A DNA stretch of 64,000 nt from Gallionella sp. (GTDB lineage: Bacteria; Pseudomonadota; Gammaproteobacteria; Burkholderiales; Gallionellaceae), in contig JAQTUP010000001.1 of NCBI GenBank assembly GCA_028707275.1, positions 248,001 to 312,000 of the forward strand, in the 5' to 3' direction. Within the stretch, counting starts at the first letter, position 1; each line of letters opens with the position of its first letter. Below, piece by piece: positions 52,652-62,396 of the stretch. The notes under the pieces are model-generated. The model did not search any database. It was not told the origin of the DNA and saw nothing but the letters and a program-made list of their open reading frames with translations. A program made the translations under genes and the position numbers.

Positions 52652-54442
52652 CTAATCATCCACACGCAAAATTGCCAGGAAAGCTTCCTGCGGAATTTCC
52701 ACATTGCCCACCTGTTTCATACGCTTTTTACCGGCTTTTTGCTTTTCCAGCAGCTTTTTCTTGCGCGAGATGTCGCCGCCATAACACTTGGCCAGCACGT
52801 TTTTGCGCATCGCCTTGACATTTTCGCGCGCGATAATATTCGAGCCTATGGTCGCCTGAATCGCCACATCATACATCTGGCGCGGAATCAGCTCTCGCAT
52901 CTTGGCCGCCACTTCCCGCCCGCGATACTGGCTGTTGGCACGGTGCACGATCACCGCAAGCGCATCCACCTTTTCGCCATTGATCAACATATCGACCTTA
53001 ACCACATCCGCAGAACGATACTCCTTGAACTCATAATCCATGGACGCATAGCCGCGCGACACCGATTTGAGCTTATCGAAGAAATCCATCACGATTTCAG
53101 CCATGGGCATTTCATAGATCAACTTCACCTGTTTGCCGTGATAGCTGATGTTGATCTGCTGACCGCGTTTATGCGTGCACAGGGTGATCACCGCTCCTAC
53201 ATATTCGTTCGGCATGTACAAATTCACCGTGACGATAGGCTCGCGAATCTCATCAATTTTGGACGGATCCGGCATTTTTGACGGGTTATCTACCAAAATC
53301 ACACTTCCGTCGCGCAAAACAACCTCGTAAATCACCGTAGGAGCCGTGGTAATCAAGTCCATGTCGAACTCGCGTTCCAGCCTCTCCTGCACAATTTCCA
53401 TGTGCAAAAGCCCGAGGAAGCCGCAGCGAAAGCCGAAGCCCAACGCCTGCGACACTTCGGGTTCATACTGCAACGCGGCATCGTTTAATTTTAGTTTTTC
53501 AAGCGAATCGCGCAGCGCCTCATATTGATTGGATTCGACCGGGAATAATCCTGAGAAAACCTGAGACTGAACTTCCTTGAAGCCTGGCAAAGCCATCTTG
53601 GTGGGTCTGGCCTGGTGGGTGATGGTATCGCCGACTCTTGCGGATTTGAGCTCCTTGATCCCGGCGATAACAAAGCCGACCTGCCCGGCACTCAGGGAAT
53701 CGCGCGGCTGTGACTTGGGGGTAAACACCCCGACATGTTCAGTCAGATGCTGCGCGCCTGTTGCCATAAACAGGATCTTTTCCTTGGGCTTGAGCGTACC
53801 ATTCACCACCCGGACCAGCATCACCACGCCGACGTAATTATCGAACCACGAATCGACGATCAAGGCTTGCAGGGGGGCATCCACGTCCCCTTTCGGGGCT
53901 GGAACCAGCACGATCAGTGCTTCGAGAACATCCTCAATACCCACGCCCGTCTTGGCCGAACAGCGCACCGCATCATGCGCCTCGATACCGATGACCTCTT
54001 CGATCTCTTCAATCGCATTATCAGGGTCAGCAGACGGCAGATCTATCTTGTTCAGGACAGGAACGACTTCCACACCCAGATCCAGCGCTGTATAACAGTT
54101 TGCCACTGTTTGCGCCTCGACGCCCTGAGATGCATCCACGACCAGCAACGCCCCTTCGCAGGCCGACAGCGAACGCGACACTTCGTATGAGAAGTCCACG
54201 TGCCCCGGCGTGTCGATCAGATTCAGGTTGTACACCTGCCCGTCGCGCGCTTTGTAGTTTAACGCGGCTGTCTGAGCCTTGATGGTAATACCACGCTCGC
54301 GCTCGATATCCATGGAATCGAGGACTTGCTTATCCATCTCGCGGTCAGACAGTCCGCCGCATAAATGAATAATCCGATCAGCCAGCGTGGACTTGCCGTG
54401 ATCAATGTGGGCAATAATGGAAAAATTACGGATTAGCTGCAT
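52652..54442 (-). CDS. lepA: Elongation factor 4 (LepA)
   Basis: The protein has 596 residues from ATG 54442 ([20 protein letters not shown]). GTPase motifs DTPGHVDF and NKIDLP are intact, and the LepA-specific C-terminal domain ([36 protein letters not shown]) is present. It acts on ribosomes in back-translocation or biogenesis. It follows rseC with a 286-bp gap; mucD (degP), often found there, is absent. Confidence 0.97.
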   Translation of the reverse strand: MQLIRNFSIIAHIDHGKSTLADRIIHLCGGLSDREMDKQVLDSMDIERERGITIKAQTAALNYKARDGQVYNLNLIDTPGHVDFSYEVSRSLSACEGALLVVDASQGVEAQTVANCYTALDLGVEVVPVLNKIDLPSADPDNAIEEIEEVIGIEAHDAVRCSAKTGVGIEDVLEALIVLVPAPKGDVDAPLQALIVDSWFDNYVGVVMLVRVVNGTLKPKEKILFMATGAQHLTEHVGVFTPKSQPRDSLSAGQVGFVIAGIKELKSARVGDTITHQARPTKMALPGFKEVQSQVFSGLFPVESNQYEALRDSLEKLKLNDAALQYEPEVSQALGFGFRCGFLGLLHMEIVQERLEREFDMDLITTAPTVIYEVVLRDGSVILVDNPSKMPDPSKIDEIREPIVTVNLYMPNEYVGAVITLCTHKRGQQINISYHGKQVKLIYEMPMAEIVMDFFDKLKSVSRGYASMDYEFKEYRSADVVKVDMLINGEKVDALAVIVHRANSQYRGREVAAKMRELIPRQMYDVAIQATIGSNIIARENVKAMRKNVLAKCYGGDISRKKKLLEKQKAGKKRMKQVGNVEIPQEAFLAILRVDD

Positions 54443-54582
54443 GGAGTTCCAGTAGAAATCAACCCCCGCTCTGCTGCACAAGCGGCCAGAAGGGGATAAG
54501 GGTATTTACACAAGGCGCCAATTCTAGCTGATTTAGGCGAATTACGCAGGGCTGATCGTGATAATTTGATTTCTGAAAGAAA

Positions 54583-54603
54583 GGGGGGGGTGTTGCCCCC
54601 CTG
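54583..54603. repeat. G-run hairpin upstream of lepA
   Basis: A run of eight G, the loop TGTT and a run of C form a strong hairpin in the rseC-lepA gap, immediately followed by a second small palindrome (CTGCTGCGCGGCAG). There is no T-tract, so a terminator role is weak. The rest of the gap (54,443-54,728) contains no supported gene. Confidence 0.45.
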
Positions 54604-54728
54604 CTGCGCGGCAGCTGATGCTGTATAAACGGGTCACCGCGCACATGCACGCGAGAAACCTGCCTGACCCTTACCGCTAACGGAATCCGCGCCCTGTGGC
54701 GCAATCTGTTAAAAAAACTGACGGGGAT

Positions 54729-55154
54729 TTATTCGCTGTACATACGCGCAATATAAGGCAGTTGACGAGCCCGCCGCACCGACATCCATTTAGCCAGAAC
54801 GAAACCTGCCGCCAACCCCGCCAACGCGCCTGCCGCAGCATATCCGTCCCGCTGCGCGCCATCACCGCCGGCAAGGGTGGCGCCGATAAACATCATCAGC
54901 AATGGCAACAGATAAACCAGACTTATCCCGCGCAAAACAGCACCCTCCGCTACCGCTACAACCACCTCGTCACCTATGCTGGCGTTTATTCGATTCTCCA
55001 CCTTGAACTGGCGCGGCGTATTGCAAAACAACTGCGTCAATTTGCTCGACCCGCAACCTTTACCGTCACACTGGGCACAGCCATCGGCCTGATTCGCTTC
55101 AACCAGCGTTAATATTTTATCCGCCCGAACGACAACCGCACGCGTCTCAAGCAT
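54729..55154 (-). CDS. rseC: RseC/MucC-family regulator
   Basis: The protein has 141 residues. The cysteine cluster CAQCDGKGCGSS near the N-terminus and two membrane helices define the SoxR-reducing/RseC family. It lies 2 bp after rseB in the sigma-E operon. Confidence 0.9.
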   Translation of the reverse strand: MLETRAVVVRADKILTLVEANQADGCAQCDGKGCGSSKLTQLFCNTPRQFKVENRINASIGDEVVVAVAEGAVLRGISLVYLLPLLMMFIGATLAGGDGAQRDGYAAAGALAGLAAGFVLAKWMSVRRARQLPYIARMYSE

Positions 55155-55156
55155 GG

Positions 55157-56119
55157 CTACTTACCGTTAAAGCGAATGGAATTCAGTACCTGCATAACCA
55201 CTTTTGGAGGCACCTCGCCCACCACGTTATACAGATATTTGTCCACCACCTTGTGATAAAGAGTGACAGCACCACGACTGACCATGCCTTCGTTATCATC
55301 TTCATCGGCGTCAACAGGCTCGATAAAAACAGAGATTGCACTCAACCCATCCGAAAAGACAAGTTGCGTGACCGGCGCATGACGACCATGCATGGGACGC
55401 GACACTTCCATCGTCTTTTTGAAGCCGCCAGGCAAAGCATCCACCACCCAGCCACTCACCACAGAGGTGGCAGTCTTATTGGGCAGAGCCTTGCCCTGAG
55501 ACTTGACAAGAGCCCCCCCTGCCGCACTGGAAGCAATCCAGGCACGATCCACATCGGAACCTATTTTTAACTGGGTGAACGCATATTGTTCGACGACCTG
55601 ATTCTTATCGTTCAAAACGGCAGATTTGAGCAGCAATCCGGAATCCGTATGCACCCACACTTTGTGTATGTAACGCAGATTATCTTTGGGCTGAAATACG
55701 ATAACCTGAGCGGTATATCCGGCGACCCTGTCGACACCCACTTCTTTGATCTGATAGTTTTCACTCAATGCGGACAACTGATCAGGCAATAGCAAAGGAA
55801 ACCGACCCGATCCTTTCTGACTATCCACCTGAACCATTTTGTGATTGGTAAAACACCAAACCTGCCCGTGATGGCGAATAATTTCACGCATCGGACCATC
55901 CAGGCTCTCCAGCTTTTCATATTCACTGTCGGTCTCAACCACGTGCGAGATTCTGGAGGTCTCTACATGATTGCCATACTGATAAATAAACACACCGCTG
56001 TAATCCGTCTGATGACCGGCAAAAGCGGCTGTTTTCAGCCAGTCCAGCCTGGATTCCGGCTCCGCCGCAAAGACATTAAGGGTCAACAAAGCCCCGCAAA
56101 ATCCTAACCACACTCTCAT
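55157..56119 (-). CDS. rseB: Sigma-E regulatory protein RseB/MucB
   Basis: The protein has 320 residues with a signal peptide (WLGFCGALLTLNVFA). The LolA-like N-terminal domain (YSGVFIYQYGNHVETSRISHVVE) and C-terminal domain match MucB/RseB. It binds RseA in the periplasm and shields it from DegS until lipids or misfolded proteins appear. It overlaps rseA by 4 bp. Confidence 0.93.
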   Translation of the reverse strand: MRVWLGFCGALLTLNVFAAEPESRLDWLKTAAFAGHQTDYSGVFIYQYGNHVETSRISHVVETDSEYEKLESLDGPMREIIRHHGQVWCFTNHKMVQVDSQKGSGRFPLLLPDQLSALSENYQIKEVGVDRVAGYTAQVIVFQPKDNLRYIHKVWVHTDSGLLLKSAVLNDKNQVVEQYAFTQLKIGSDVDRAWIASSAAGGALVKSQGKALPNKTATSVVSGWVVDALPGGFKKTMEVSRPMHGRHAPVTQLVFSDGLSAISVFIEPVDADEDDNEGMVSRGAVTLYHKVVDKYLYNVVGEVPPKVVMQVLNSIRFNGK

Positions 56120-56616
56120 TGCGACTTTTCCTCAGGCGTAAACGTCACCGTGCGAATATAGGACGCCCCGCCATTCATGTCGTTGCTGGGGGAAAATTCC
56201 TGATGCGCCATCAGATAATCATTTGATTTAGGCTGTATTTGCAGATTAACAGGACGAATATTTGATTGTTGCATCGCAAGCTGCGGGGATGTCTCCGGAC
56301 TGATCTGAAGCGACATCCAGGCTACCACACCCACCGCCATCACCGAGGCGGCGGCCGAGAGCGCGAATACACGCGCCTTTTGTTTCAACGCATGTCTGCG
56401 CGGAGCAAGAACTGTCGGTTCATTTTGCAGGCGATCGCGCACACTGGCACTGATGTCCCGATGGATGTAGTCGGACTGCCGCAACACATCGCCTATCATA
56501 TGATACATAGCCCAGTCGCTGTGCGCAGAGGGTTCGTGCCTGATTTGATCGAACAGAATTTCCGCTTCGTCCTCAAACAACTCACCATCCATCAGAGCCG
56601 AAATTTCATGCTTCAT
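56116..56616 (-). CDS. rseA: Anti-sigma-E factor RseA
   Basis: The protein has 166 residues from ATG 56616, which has AGGTGG upstream; GTG 56625 is possible. The cytoplasmic anti-sigma part (MKHEISALMDGELFEDEAE) precedes one membrane helix (ARVFALSAAASVMAVGVVAWM) and a periplasmic tail. It holds RpoE inactive. Its start touches the rpoE stop. Confidence 0.92.
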   Translation of the reverse strand: MKHEISALMDGELFEDEAEILFDQIRHEPSAHSDWAMYHMIGDVLRQSDYIHRDISASVRDRLQNEPTVLAPRRHALKQKARVFALSAAASVMAVGVVAWMSLQISPETSPQLAMQQSNIRPVNLQIQPKSNDYLMAHQEFSPSNDMNGGASYIRTVTFTPEEKSQ

Positions 56617-56618
56617 CG

Positions 56619-57218
56619 TTACCACCTATTATCTGTACTTGTTTCCAACAACGGACGCAATTTATCCGCGACCGCTTCACGTGCCCTGAAAATTCTTGAT
56701 CGCACGGTGCCGACAGGGCAATTCATCACGCTGGCGATTTCTTCGTAACTCAAACCTTCAATTTCCCGCAGGGTTAATGCACTGCGCAGATCCTCAGGCA
56801 ACATAAGCAAAGCTGCCTGCACGGTACTGACAACCTGTTTGCTCATGAGTTCATTTTCCGGCGTGCTAATTTCATGCAAAAGCCCCGCGTCCTCGAAGGA
56901 CTCGGATTCTTCAGCATCAAACAAGGTGCTAGTAGGCGCTCGCCGCTTGTTCGCCAGCAGGTAATTTTTGGCCGTGTTGATGCCGATGCGATATAACCAG
57001 GTGTAAAATGCACTGTCGCCGCGAAAGCCCGGCAACGCCCGATAAGCCTTGATAAAGGCTTCCTGAGTCACGTCTTCCGCCTCTGCCGTGTCCCGCACAA
57101 AACGGGAAATCAACCTTCCGAGTTTCCGCTGATATTTTGCAACCAGCAGATCAAAGGCGTATTTATCCCCGCGCTGAACGCGCTCGACCAACTGCTGATC
57201 AACTTCCCGATCTCCCAT
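56619..57218 (-). CDS. rpoE: RNA polymerase sigma-E factor
   Basis: The protein has 199 residues from ATG 57218 (MGDREVDQQLVERVQRGDK), matching the usual N-terminus; ATG 57245 would add nine residues. Region 2 (FIKAYRALPGFRGDSAFYTWLYRI) and region 4 (LTLREIEGLSYEEIASVMNCPVGTVRSRI) are complete. It is the envelope-stress ECF sigma factor heading rpoE-rseA-rseB-rseC. Confidence 0.95.
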   Translation of the reverse strand: MGDREVDQQLVERVQRGDKYAFDLLVAKYQRKLGRLISRFVRDTAEAEDVTQEAFIKAYRALPGFRGDSAFYTWLYRIGINTAKNYLLANKRRAPTSTLFDAEESESFEDAGLLHEISTPENELMSKQVVSTVQAALLMLPEDLRSALTLREIEGLSYEEIASVMNCPVGTVRSRIFRAREAVADKLRPLLETSTDNRW

Positions 57219-57275
57219 CCTTGATAATTCCAATTGAAATTGCATTAACGAACAAGGGATGAACGACTGACATCG

Positions 57276-57325
57276 CCACCCCTTACTCTCTCCCTCTCCT
57301 GCTCTCCCCCGATGAGAGAGAGTGA
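57276..57325. repeat. CT/GA-rich palindromic repeat between rpoE and nadB
   Basis: CTCTCTCCCTCTCCTGCTCTC is followed by CCCCGATGAGAGAGAGTG, a relative of the C/G-rich family in the hyp/hox locus and in aroA. It lies in the divergent promoter region of rpoE and nadB. Confidence 0.6.
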
Positions 57326-57515
57326 CAAGGAACCGCCGCGTTATTTACGATACTCTCGCTGCCGGGCTAAGTATAACCGCTAGCAGCCGAACTCGTCAGC
57401 CGCCTGATGTTTTTAGTCAGATGCGCAAAATGCAGCCCATAAAAATAAATTGCATTCTTTATGCATGACAGTTTGCTATAGTTCGGTCATTGTAATAAGC
57501 ATACCGAGAAACCAA

Positions 57516-59096
57516 TTGCTGCAATTTGACACTCTGATTATCGGCAGCGGCCTGGCCGGCCTGACGCTGGCTCTGAAACTGGCCGATCATCACAAAGTAG
57601 GACTGATCACCAAAAAAGCCTTGCTCGATGGCGCAAGCAGCTGGGCACAGGGTGGCATTGCCGCCGTTTTGTCAGCCGAGGACACCCCCGAAGCACACAC
57701 TCAGGATACCTTGCTGGCAGGAGCCGGTCTGTGCGATGAAGCCGCCACTCGCTATGTCGTCGAACACGGCAAAGCCGCCATCGACTGGCTGATTGCACAA
57801 GGCGTCCCCTTCACCAAGGACAGCGAGAGCAACATAGGGTACCACCTGACCCGCGAAGGCGGGCACGACAGACGCCGTATCATTCATGCTGCGGATGCGA
57901 CAGGTCACGCCGTACAGGAAACCTTATCCAAAAAAGTGCTCGCACACCCCAATATCACCGTCCTTGAAGAATACATGTCGGTAGATCTCATCACCGGCAA
58001 AAAACTGGGGCTTACCGAAAATCGCTGTTTTGGCGCCTATGCACTCGACACGGCAACTGACGAAGTCGTGACCATCGCCGCCCAACACACCGTTTTAGCC
58101 ACGGGAGGGACTGGCAAGGTGTATTTATATACCACCAATCCTGACACAGCAACCGGCGACGGTATCGCGATGGCCTGGCGTGCCGGTTGTCGCGTGGCCA
58201 ACATGGAGTTTATTCAGTTTCATCCCACCTGTTTATACCATCCCTACGCCAAGTCTTTTCTGATCAGCGAAGCGGTAAGAGGCGAAGGTGGCATTCTGAA
58301 GCTGCCCGATGGGACACGCTTCATGCCAAATCACGATGCCCGCGCCGAGTTAGCTCCCCGCGATGTCGTGGCGCGCGCCATAGACTACGAAATGAAAAAA
58401 GGCGGCATAGATTGCGTCTATCTGGACATTTCCCATCAGTCGGTAGAGTTTTTACAGGAACATTTTCCGAATATATTTGCCCGCTGCCTGAAGCTGGGAA
58501 TCAACATCAGCCAGGAGGCGATACCCGTCGTGCCGGCTGCACATTACACCTGCGGCGGAGTGATGGCCGACCTGCACGCCCGCACCGACGTTAAAAACCT
58601 CTACGCGGTGGGTGAAACCGCTTACAGCGGCCTGCACGGCGCGAACCGGCTGGCCAGCAACTCACTGCTCGAATGCCTGGTCTTTGCAGATGCCGCATCC
58701 CGACACATCTTGAGTCTGCCGCACGAGGCCATACACCTTCTTCCCGAATGGGATGACAGCCGGGTAAGCGATGCCGATGAGCATATCGTCATCGCGCATA
58801 ACTGGGCGGAATTGCGCCATTTCATGTGGGATTACGTGGGGATTGTACGCACCAACAAACGCTTGCAGCGCGCCCAGCATCGTGTCAATTTACTGCAAAA
58901 CGAAATAGACGAATACTATGCTCACTTCCATGTCAGCTCGGATCTGCTCGAACTGCGCAATCTGGTCACAAACGCCGACTTGATCGTGCAAAGCGCTCTG
59001 GCGCGTCACGAGAGTCGCGGCCTGCATTACAGCCTGGACTATCCGGACACACTGGATAATCCAGAGCCGACCATCCTGACACCGAAAAGTCGCTGA
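57516..59096 (+). CDS. nadB: L-aspartate oxidase
   Basis: The protein has about 526 residues from a TTG at 57516 (MLQFDTLIIGSGLAGL). Starts at 57465 (ATG) and 57450 (TTG) are open but lie in or before an extended -10 box (TGC-TATAGT, 57,474-57,482). The FAD motif, SSWAQGGIAAV, RRIIHAADATGH and TCGGVMADLHART..ETAYSGLHGANRLASNSLLE are typical of NadB. It oxidises aspartate to iminoaspartate for NAD synthesis. It is divergent from rpoE. Confidence 0.95.
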   Translation: MLQFDTLIIGSGLAGLTLALKLADHHKVGLITKKALLDGASSWAQGGIAAVLSAEDTPEAHTQDTLLAGAGLCDEAATRYVVEHGKAAIDWLIAQGVPFTKDSESNIGYHLTREGGHDRRRIIHAADATGHAVQETLSKKVLAHPNITVLEEYMSVDLITGKKLGLTENRCFGAYALDTATDEVVTIAAQHTVLATGGTGKVYLYTTNPDTATGDGIAMAWRAGCRVANMEFIQFHPTCLYHPYAKSFLISEAVRGEGGILKLPDGTRFMPNHDARAELAPRDVVARAIDYEMKKGGIDCVYLDISHQSVEFLQEHFPNIFARCLKLGINISQEAIPVVPAAHYTCGGVMADLHARTDVKNLYAVGETAYSGLHGANRLASNSLLECLVFADAASRHILSLPHEAIHLLPEWDDSRVSDADEHIVIAHNWAELRHFMWDYVGIVRTNKRLQRAQHRVNLLQNEIDEYYAHFHVSSDLLELRNLVTNADLIVQSALARHESRGLHYSLDYPDTLDNPEPTILTPKSR

Positions 59097-59138
59097 CAGC
59101 GGTTATCTGCGGAACGGGGGGAGGGGCGCGCTTGTCGC

Positions 59139-59552
59139 CTAAGAGAACCTCAGGCGAACGCGCAACTCACGAAAAAGCTCTGTTTGCATCGCATCAAAGA
59201 AAATAACCTGACGAACAGGGAATTTATATCCGTCTAACCTGGCGCAAAGCACGACACAAAGGGGGGTGACAACCGTTTCACGCGTAAGCTGCCCGCAAAG
59301 CACCCTCCCGCCCCGCGTGCTCACTTCCAGTTGACCATGATCCAAAGACATGACGCACCAGAATTCACCTGACCCTGTGTGCCGATATACCTGGCAGAGC
59401 AGGCTGAAAACAATCGATAACACAAGCCCTGCGCGAGCCCAAACGGCAAGATCCGTCAAACAAACGGAAATAATCGCCAGCGAGTGCATAAAAATCAACG
59501 ACCATACAAACGCTCCGGAGGTGTTAATCTCAAAGCGCCTGAGCATGGGCAT
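59139..59552 (-). CDS. YgfX-like membrane protein
   Basis: The protein has about 137 residues from ATG 59552, one base after the kinase stop. Two closely spaced membrane helices (AFVWSLIFMHSLAIISVCL, and AGLVLSIVFSLLCQVY) precede a small soluble domain. Size, topology and position beside nadB recall the YgfX (CptA) family, whose E. coli member inhibits cell division. This is a pattern match only; SdhE, its usual partner, is not adjacent. Confidence 0.55.
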   Translation of the reverse strand: MPMLRRFEINTSGAFVWSLIFMHSLAIISVCLTDLAVWARAGLVLSIVFSLLCQVYRHTGSGEFWCVMSLDHGQLEVSTRGGRVLCGQLTRETVVTPLCVVLCARLDGYKFPVRQVIFFDAMQTELFRELRVRLRFS

Positions 59553-59553
59553 T

Positions 59554-60813
59554 TCAAAAAATAAAAAACGCCGCCACAGCCAACACCACCAACAAAACAA
59601 TCATCAAAATCCAGCGCTTTGAACCCGCTTCGACAGGAGGCTCAACGGGCGCGGCACGTTCAGGCACAACAGCTCTGGCAGCCGGTTTTGCCACCGGTTT
59701 GGGAATGGCCTGTTTTGAGGGCATCTGTTTTGGCGCGGCCTGTTTAATGTCCTTCGCGCTCGGGACGGCGACCTTCAGGGTTTTGGCCAAGTCATCAACT
59801 TCTTCCGGCGCGGTAGTAAGCGAGGCCAGACGCATCGTTGCTTCACTCGAATCAAAGGCCTTGGACAAACCCAATGACGCTCTTTCATTTTCCGGTGAAT
59901 CTGCCATATTAAGACGCCCGGTCACGACGATCGCATCCAGCTTCTTTTTCTCGCCTCCGCGGGGTGCTGCATCAATGGGTTTATTGGAGCGCGGCAGGCT
60001 TTCCCGGCAAGCACGCAAATCGGCAGCAAAATCACGGGCGTTCTGATACCTGTCATCGCGTGCTTTAGCCAGCGCCTTGGCCACGATGAAATTAAGCATA
60101 TCCGGCACCTTGCTGTTCAGCGTGCCTGGCGCCACCGGCGTTGCATTCAATGTTTGAAACATGATGGCGTTAACGCTGTCGCCCGTGAAGGGGGGGACGC
60201 CTGTGAGCATCTCATACAGCATCACTCCGAGCGAAAATATATCCGAACGCTGATCAATCACCTTACCCAGCACTTGCTCGGGCGACATATATTTTGGCGA
60301 ACCCAGCACCATCCCCGTCTGGGTTCGAATCGACGAAGAGGCCATGCGCGCAATACCAAAATCGGTAATTTTCACATGTCCGTCCCGTATGACCATGATG
60401 TTCGATGGTTTGATATCCCGGTGCACGATCTCATGCTCATGCGCATAAGCCAGGCCAGACGCAACTTGTGCCACAACATCCAGCACCTGTTCGATCGGCA
60501 TTTTATCATCGCCGTGCATGATGTCGCGTAACTCGCACCCCTGCAAGAACTCCATGGCGATATAGGCTATCTCACCGCTCTTGCCCACATCGTAAATCGT
60601 CACGATATTGGGATGATTAAGCCTGCCCGCAGCCTTGGCCTCCTGATAAAAGCGCCCCTCATACTCCTCTTTTTCATCCAGCGCCAGGCTCAGATTGATC
60701 GTTTTGATAGCGACAACACGATCAATCAAAGGATCACGAGCCTTGTAAACGACCCCCATGGCTCCCTGACCGAGTTCAGAAATAATCTCGTAGCGCCCCA
60801 ACTGACCAATCAT
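59554..60813 (-). CDS. Tail-anchored serine/threonine protein kinase
   Basis: The protein has 419 residues from ATG 60813, which has AGGTGG upstream. The Hanks-type kinase domain (about 7-265) is complete: GQGAMGVVYKA, Lys37, HRDIKPSN (Asp133), DFG (151-153), SPKYMSPEQ. A Pro/Ala-rich linker leads to one C-terminal membrane helix (about 396-419), so the kinase faces the cytoplasm. A nucleotide cyclase gene lies upstream in the same direction, suggesting a shared signalling unit. Confidence 0.93.
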   Translation of the reverse strand: MIGQLGRYEIISELGQGAMGVVYKARDPLIDRVVAIKTINLSLALDEKEEYEGRFYQEAKAAGRLNHPNIVTIYDVGKSGEIAYIAMEFLQGCELRDIMHGDDKMPIEQVLDVVAQVASGLAYAHEHEIVHRDIKPSNIMVIRDGHVKITDFGIARMASSSIRTQTGMVLGSPKYMSPEQVLGKVIDQRSDIFSLGVMLYEMLTGVPPFTGDSVNAIMFQTLNATPVAPGTLNSKVPDMLNFIVAKALAKARDDRYQNARDFAADLRACRESLPRSNKPIDAAPRGGEKKKLDAIVVTGRLNMADSPENERASLGLSKAFDSSEATMRLASLTTAPEEVDDLAKTLKVAVPSAKDIKQAAPKQMPSKQAIPKPVAKPAARAVVPERAAPVEPPVEAGSKRWILMIVLLVVLAVAAFFIF

Positions 60814-61076
60814 AACGTCCACCTAACGTGCATGGCAAAATCGCCGCCCCTGTTGAAAAAAATTACCTTACCCGCATCCTTGATGAAACGACTCGCAATT
60901 TCGCTGACAAGACAACAGGATATCAGACCAAAATGCAATATATTCAAGATATAACCTACGAACAACACACCAGCTGAGCGCACCGCAACCAGAGACAAGC
61001 TCGAAAAGACACCAAGGAGTGATGAGGTATCACTTTGTGGTTTTCCAGTTAAAGTTGCTAGAACCCTGTTCATCAT
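60810..61076 (-). CDS. Hypothetical protein, 88 residues
   Basis: An open frame fills the gap between the cyclase and kinase genes and overlaps the kinase start. It has one hydrophobic stretch (VRSAGVLFVGYILNILHFGLI). There is no ribosome site or recognised family, and it may be non-coding. Confidence 0.3.
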   Translation of the reverse strand: MMNRVLATLTGKPQSDTSSLLGVFSSLSLVAVRSAGVLFVGYILNILHFGLISCCLVSEIASRFIKDAGKVIFFNRGGDFAMHVRWTL

Positions 61077-61080
61077 CTGC

Positions 61081-62346
61081 CTAATTGCACACCTTCGGCT
61101 TCATTCTCTCGGTTTTCCCGGCATCGACAGACACTTCATCAGTGAATATACCAAAACTCGCATGTGTCAGAATCACTTTATGCTTGCCAGGCCTGGTGAT
61201 CAGCGTCAAGGAGCCTGAACTGGTCTTACCCTTTTGCGCGCCATCGACAAATACCTGCACATCATCTTTGCAACTCACTATGAGGCGCGCCTCCTGCACG
61301 GGCTCGACAGCTCCGGCTTCCACAACAGGCTTTGTCGAATCGACGACCGCCCGGCTGGCAACATGCCCCTCACCAGCTTTAACCGGGACGCCTGCTTTTT
61401 TTGCGGCAGCCAACTCGGTCTTATGCTTCGCGGCCTGTTCAGCCGATTTGTCAGGCAATGGCTTGCGGGCTGATACAGCAACCGCCGTGTCAGGAACAGA
61501 AGAGACAACTTCAACCGCGACAGGCGCACTGACCACCGACGACACCGGACCTGGCATCGTTTCAACGGCCAGAACAGGCGGATTTTCAACGGGTTTATGC
61601 GGCATTAACATCAAAGATCCTGCCAGCAACAACACAACCGCCACACCAGCATACAAGGCGCGTTGCTTCGTGCCCGTCTGTTTGACTTTTTCAATCAACA
61701 CACTCAACCTGGAACCCGCTAAAAGCAAGGCAGACCTGACACGCACCGTCAGTTGAACGGGTGTCTGATTCTCATTAACGGGCAACCTCTTGGTGGTCTG
61801 ATCTCCCGGATAACCGATAGCATAAATCTCATGTTCACGAACATGCTTGTCGGTACGGGAACCCTGATAATGGAACATCCCGGTGTACTGCGCGGAAATA
61901 CGCGATACAGCATCATAATACGAACGCGAAACCAGTATCTGACTGGCATCGGCAAAACCCATGACGCGCTGCGCGACATTAATACCGTCTCCCACAATAT
62001 TAGGGTGGCCGTTAATATCGCGCACCAGCCTGACAGGCCCCAGATTTATCCCGATACGCACCAGCAGCTCAGGCTCCAGATAAGGGTCCTCACTGAGCAA
62101 ACTTGCGCGCAGCCTGAGAGCCGCCTTCAGGGCAGACTCAGGATCACCCAAAAAAGTAATCGCAGCGCCATCCCCCGTATCGAGAATAATTCGATCCGTG
62201 GTCGGCACATCGTATATAGCCTCGGAAAGATAGGTATTAAACCTGTCTTTCAATGAAATTTGACCTGTCACCGGCTTCTTCGAATATTCTACAATATCCA
62301 AAAAAAGCACACTGGTGATAATCGTTTTGTTACTGCAATCTTCCAT
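61081..62346 (-). CDS. Class III nucleotide cyclase with membrane helix and PEGA domain
   Basis: The protein has 421 residues. The N-terminal cyclase homology domain (about 10-175) has VLFLDIVEYSK (Asp17) and LDTGDGAAITFLGDP for the metals, and GDGINVAQRV with the Asn and Arg of the transition-state site. A membrane helix (about 229-247) is followed by an Ala/Val-rich linker and a PEGA domain (about 350-418: VFVDGAQKGKT..TRPGKHKVILTHASF). Such proteins make cAMP or cGMP. It lies upstream of the kinase. Confidence 0.88.
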   Translation of the reverse strand: MEDCSNKTIITSVLFLDIVEYSKKPVTGQISLKDRFNTYLSEAIYDVPTTDRIILDTGDGAAITFLGDPESALKAALRLRASLLSEDPYLEPELLVRIGINLGPVRLVRDINGHPNIVGDGINVAQRVMGFADASQILVSRSYYDAVSRISAQYTGMFHYQGSRTDKHVREHEIYAIGYPGDQTTKRLPVNENQTPVQLTVRVRSALLLAGSRLSVLIEKVKQTGTKQRALYAGVAVVLLLAGSLMLMPHKPVENPPVLAVETMPGPVSSVVSAPVAVEVVSSVPDTAVAVSARKPLPDKSAEQAAKHKTELAAAKKAGVPVKAGEGHVASRAVVDSTKPVVEAGAVEPVQEARLIVSCKDDVQVFVDGAQKGKTSSGSLTLITRPGKHKVILTHASFGIFTDEVSVDAGKTERMKPKVCN

Positions 62347-62396
62347 TCAGCTTTTTTGTTACACCTGTAATTATAGTTGGCTGCTGGGGCGGCCTT

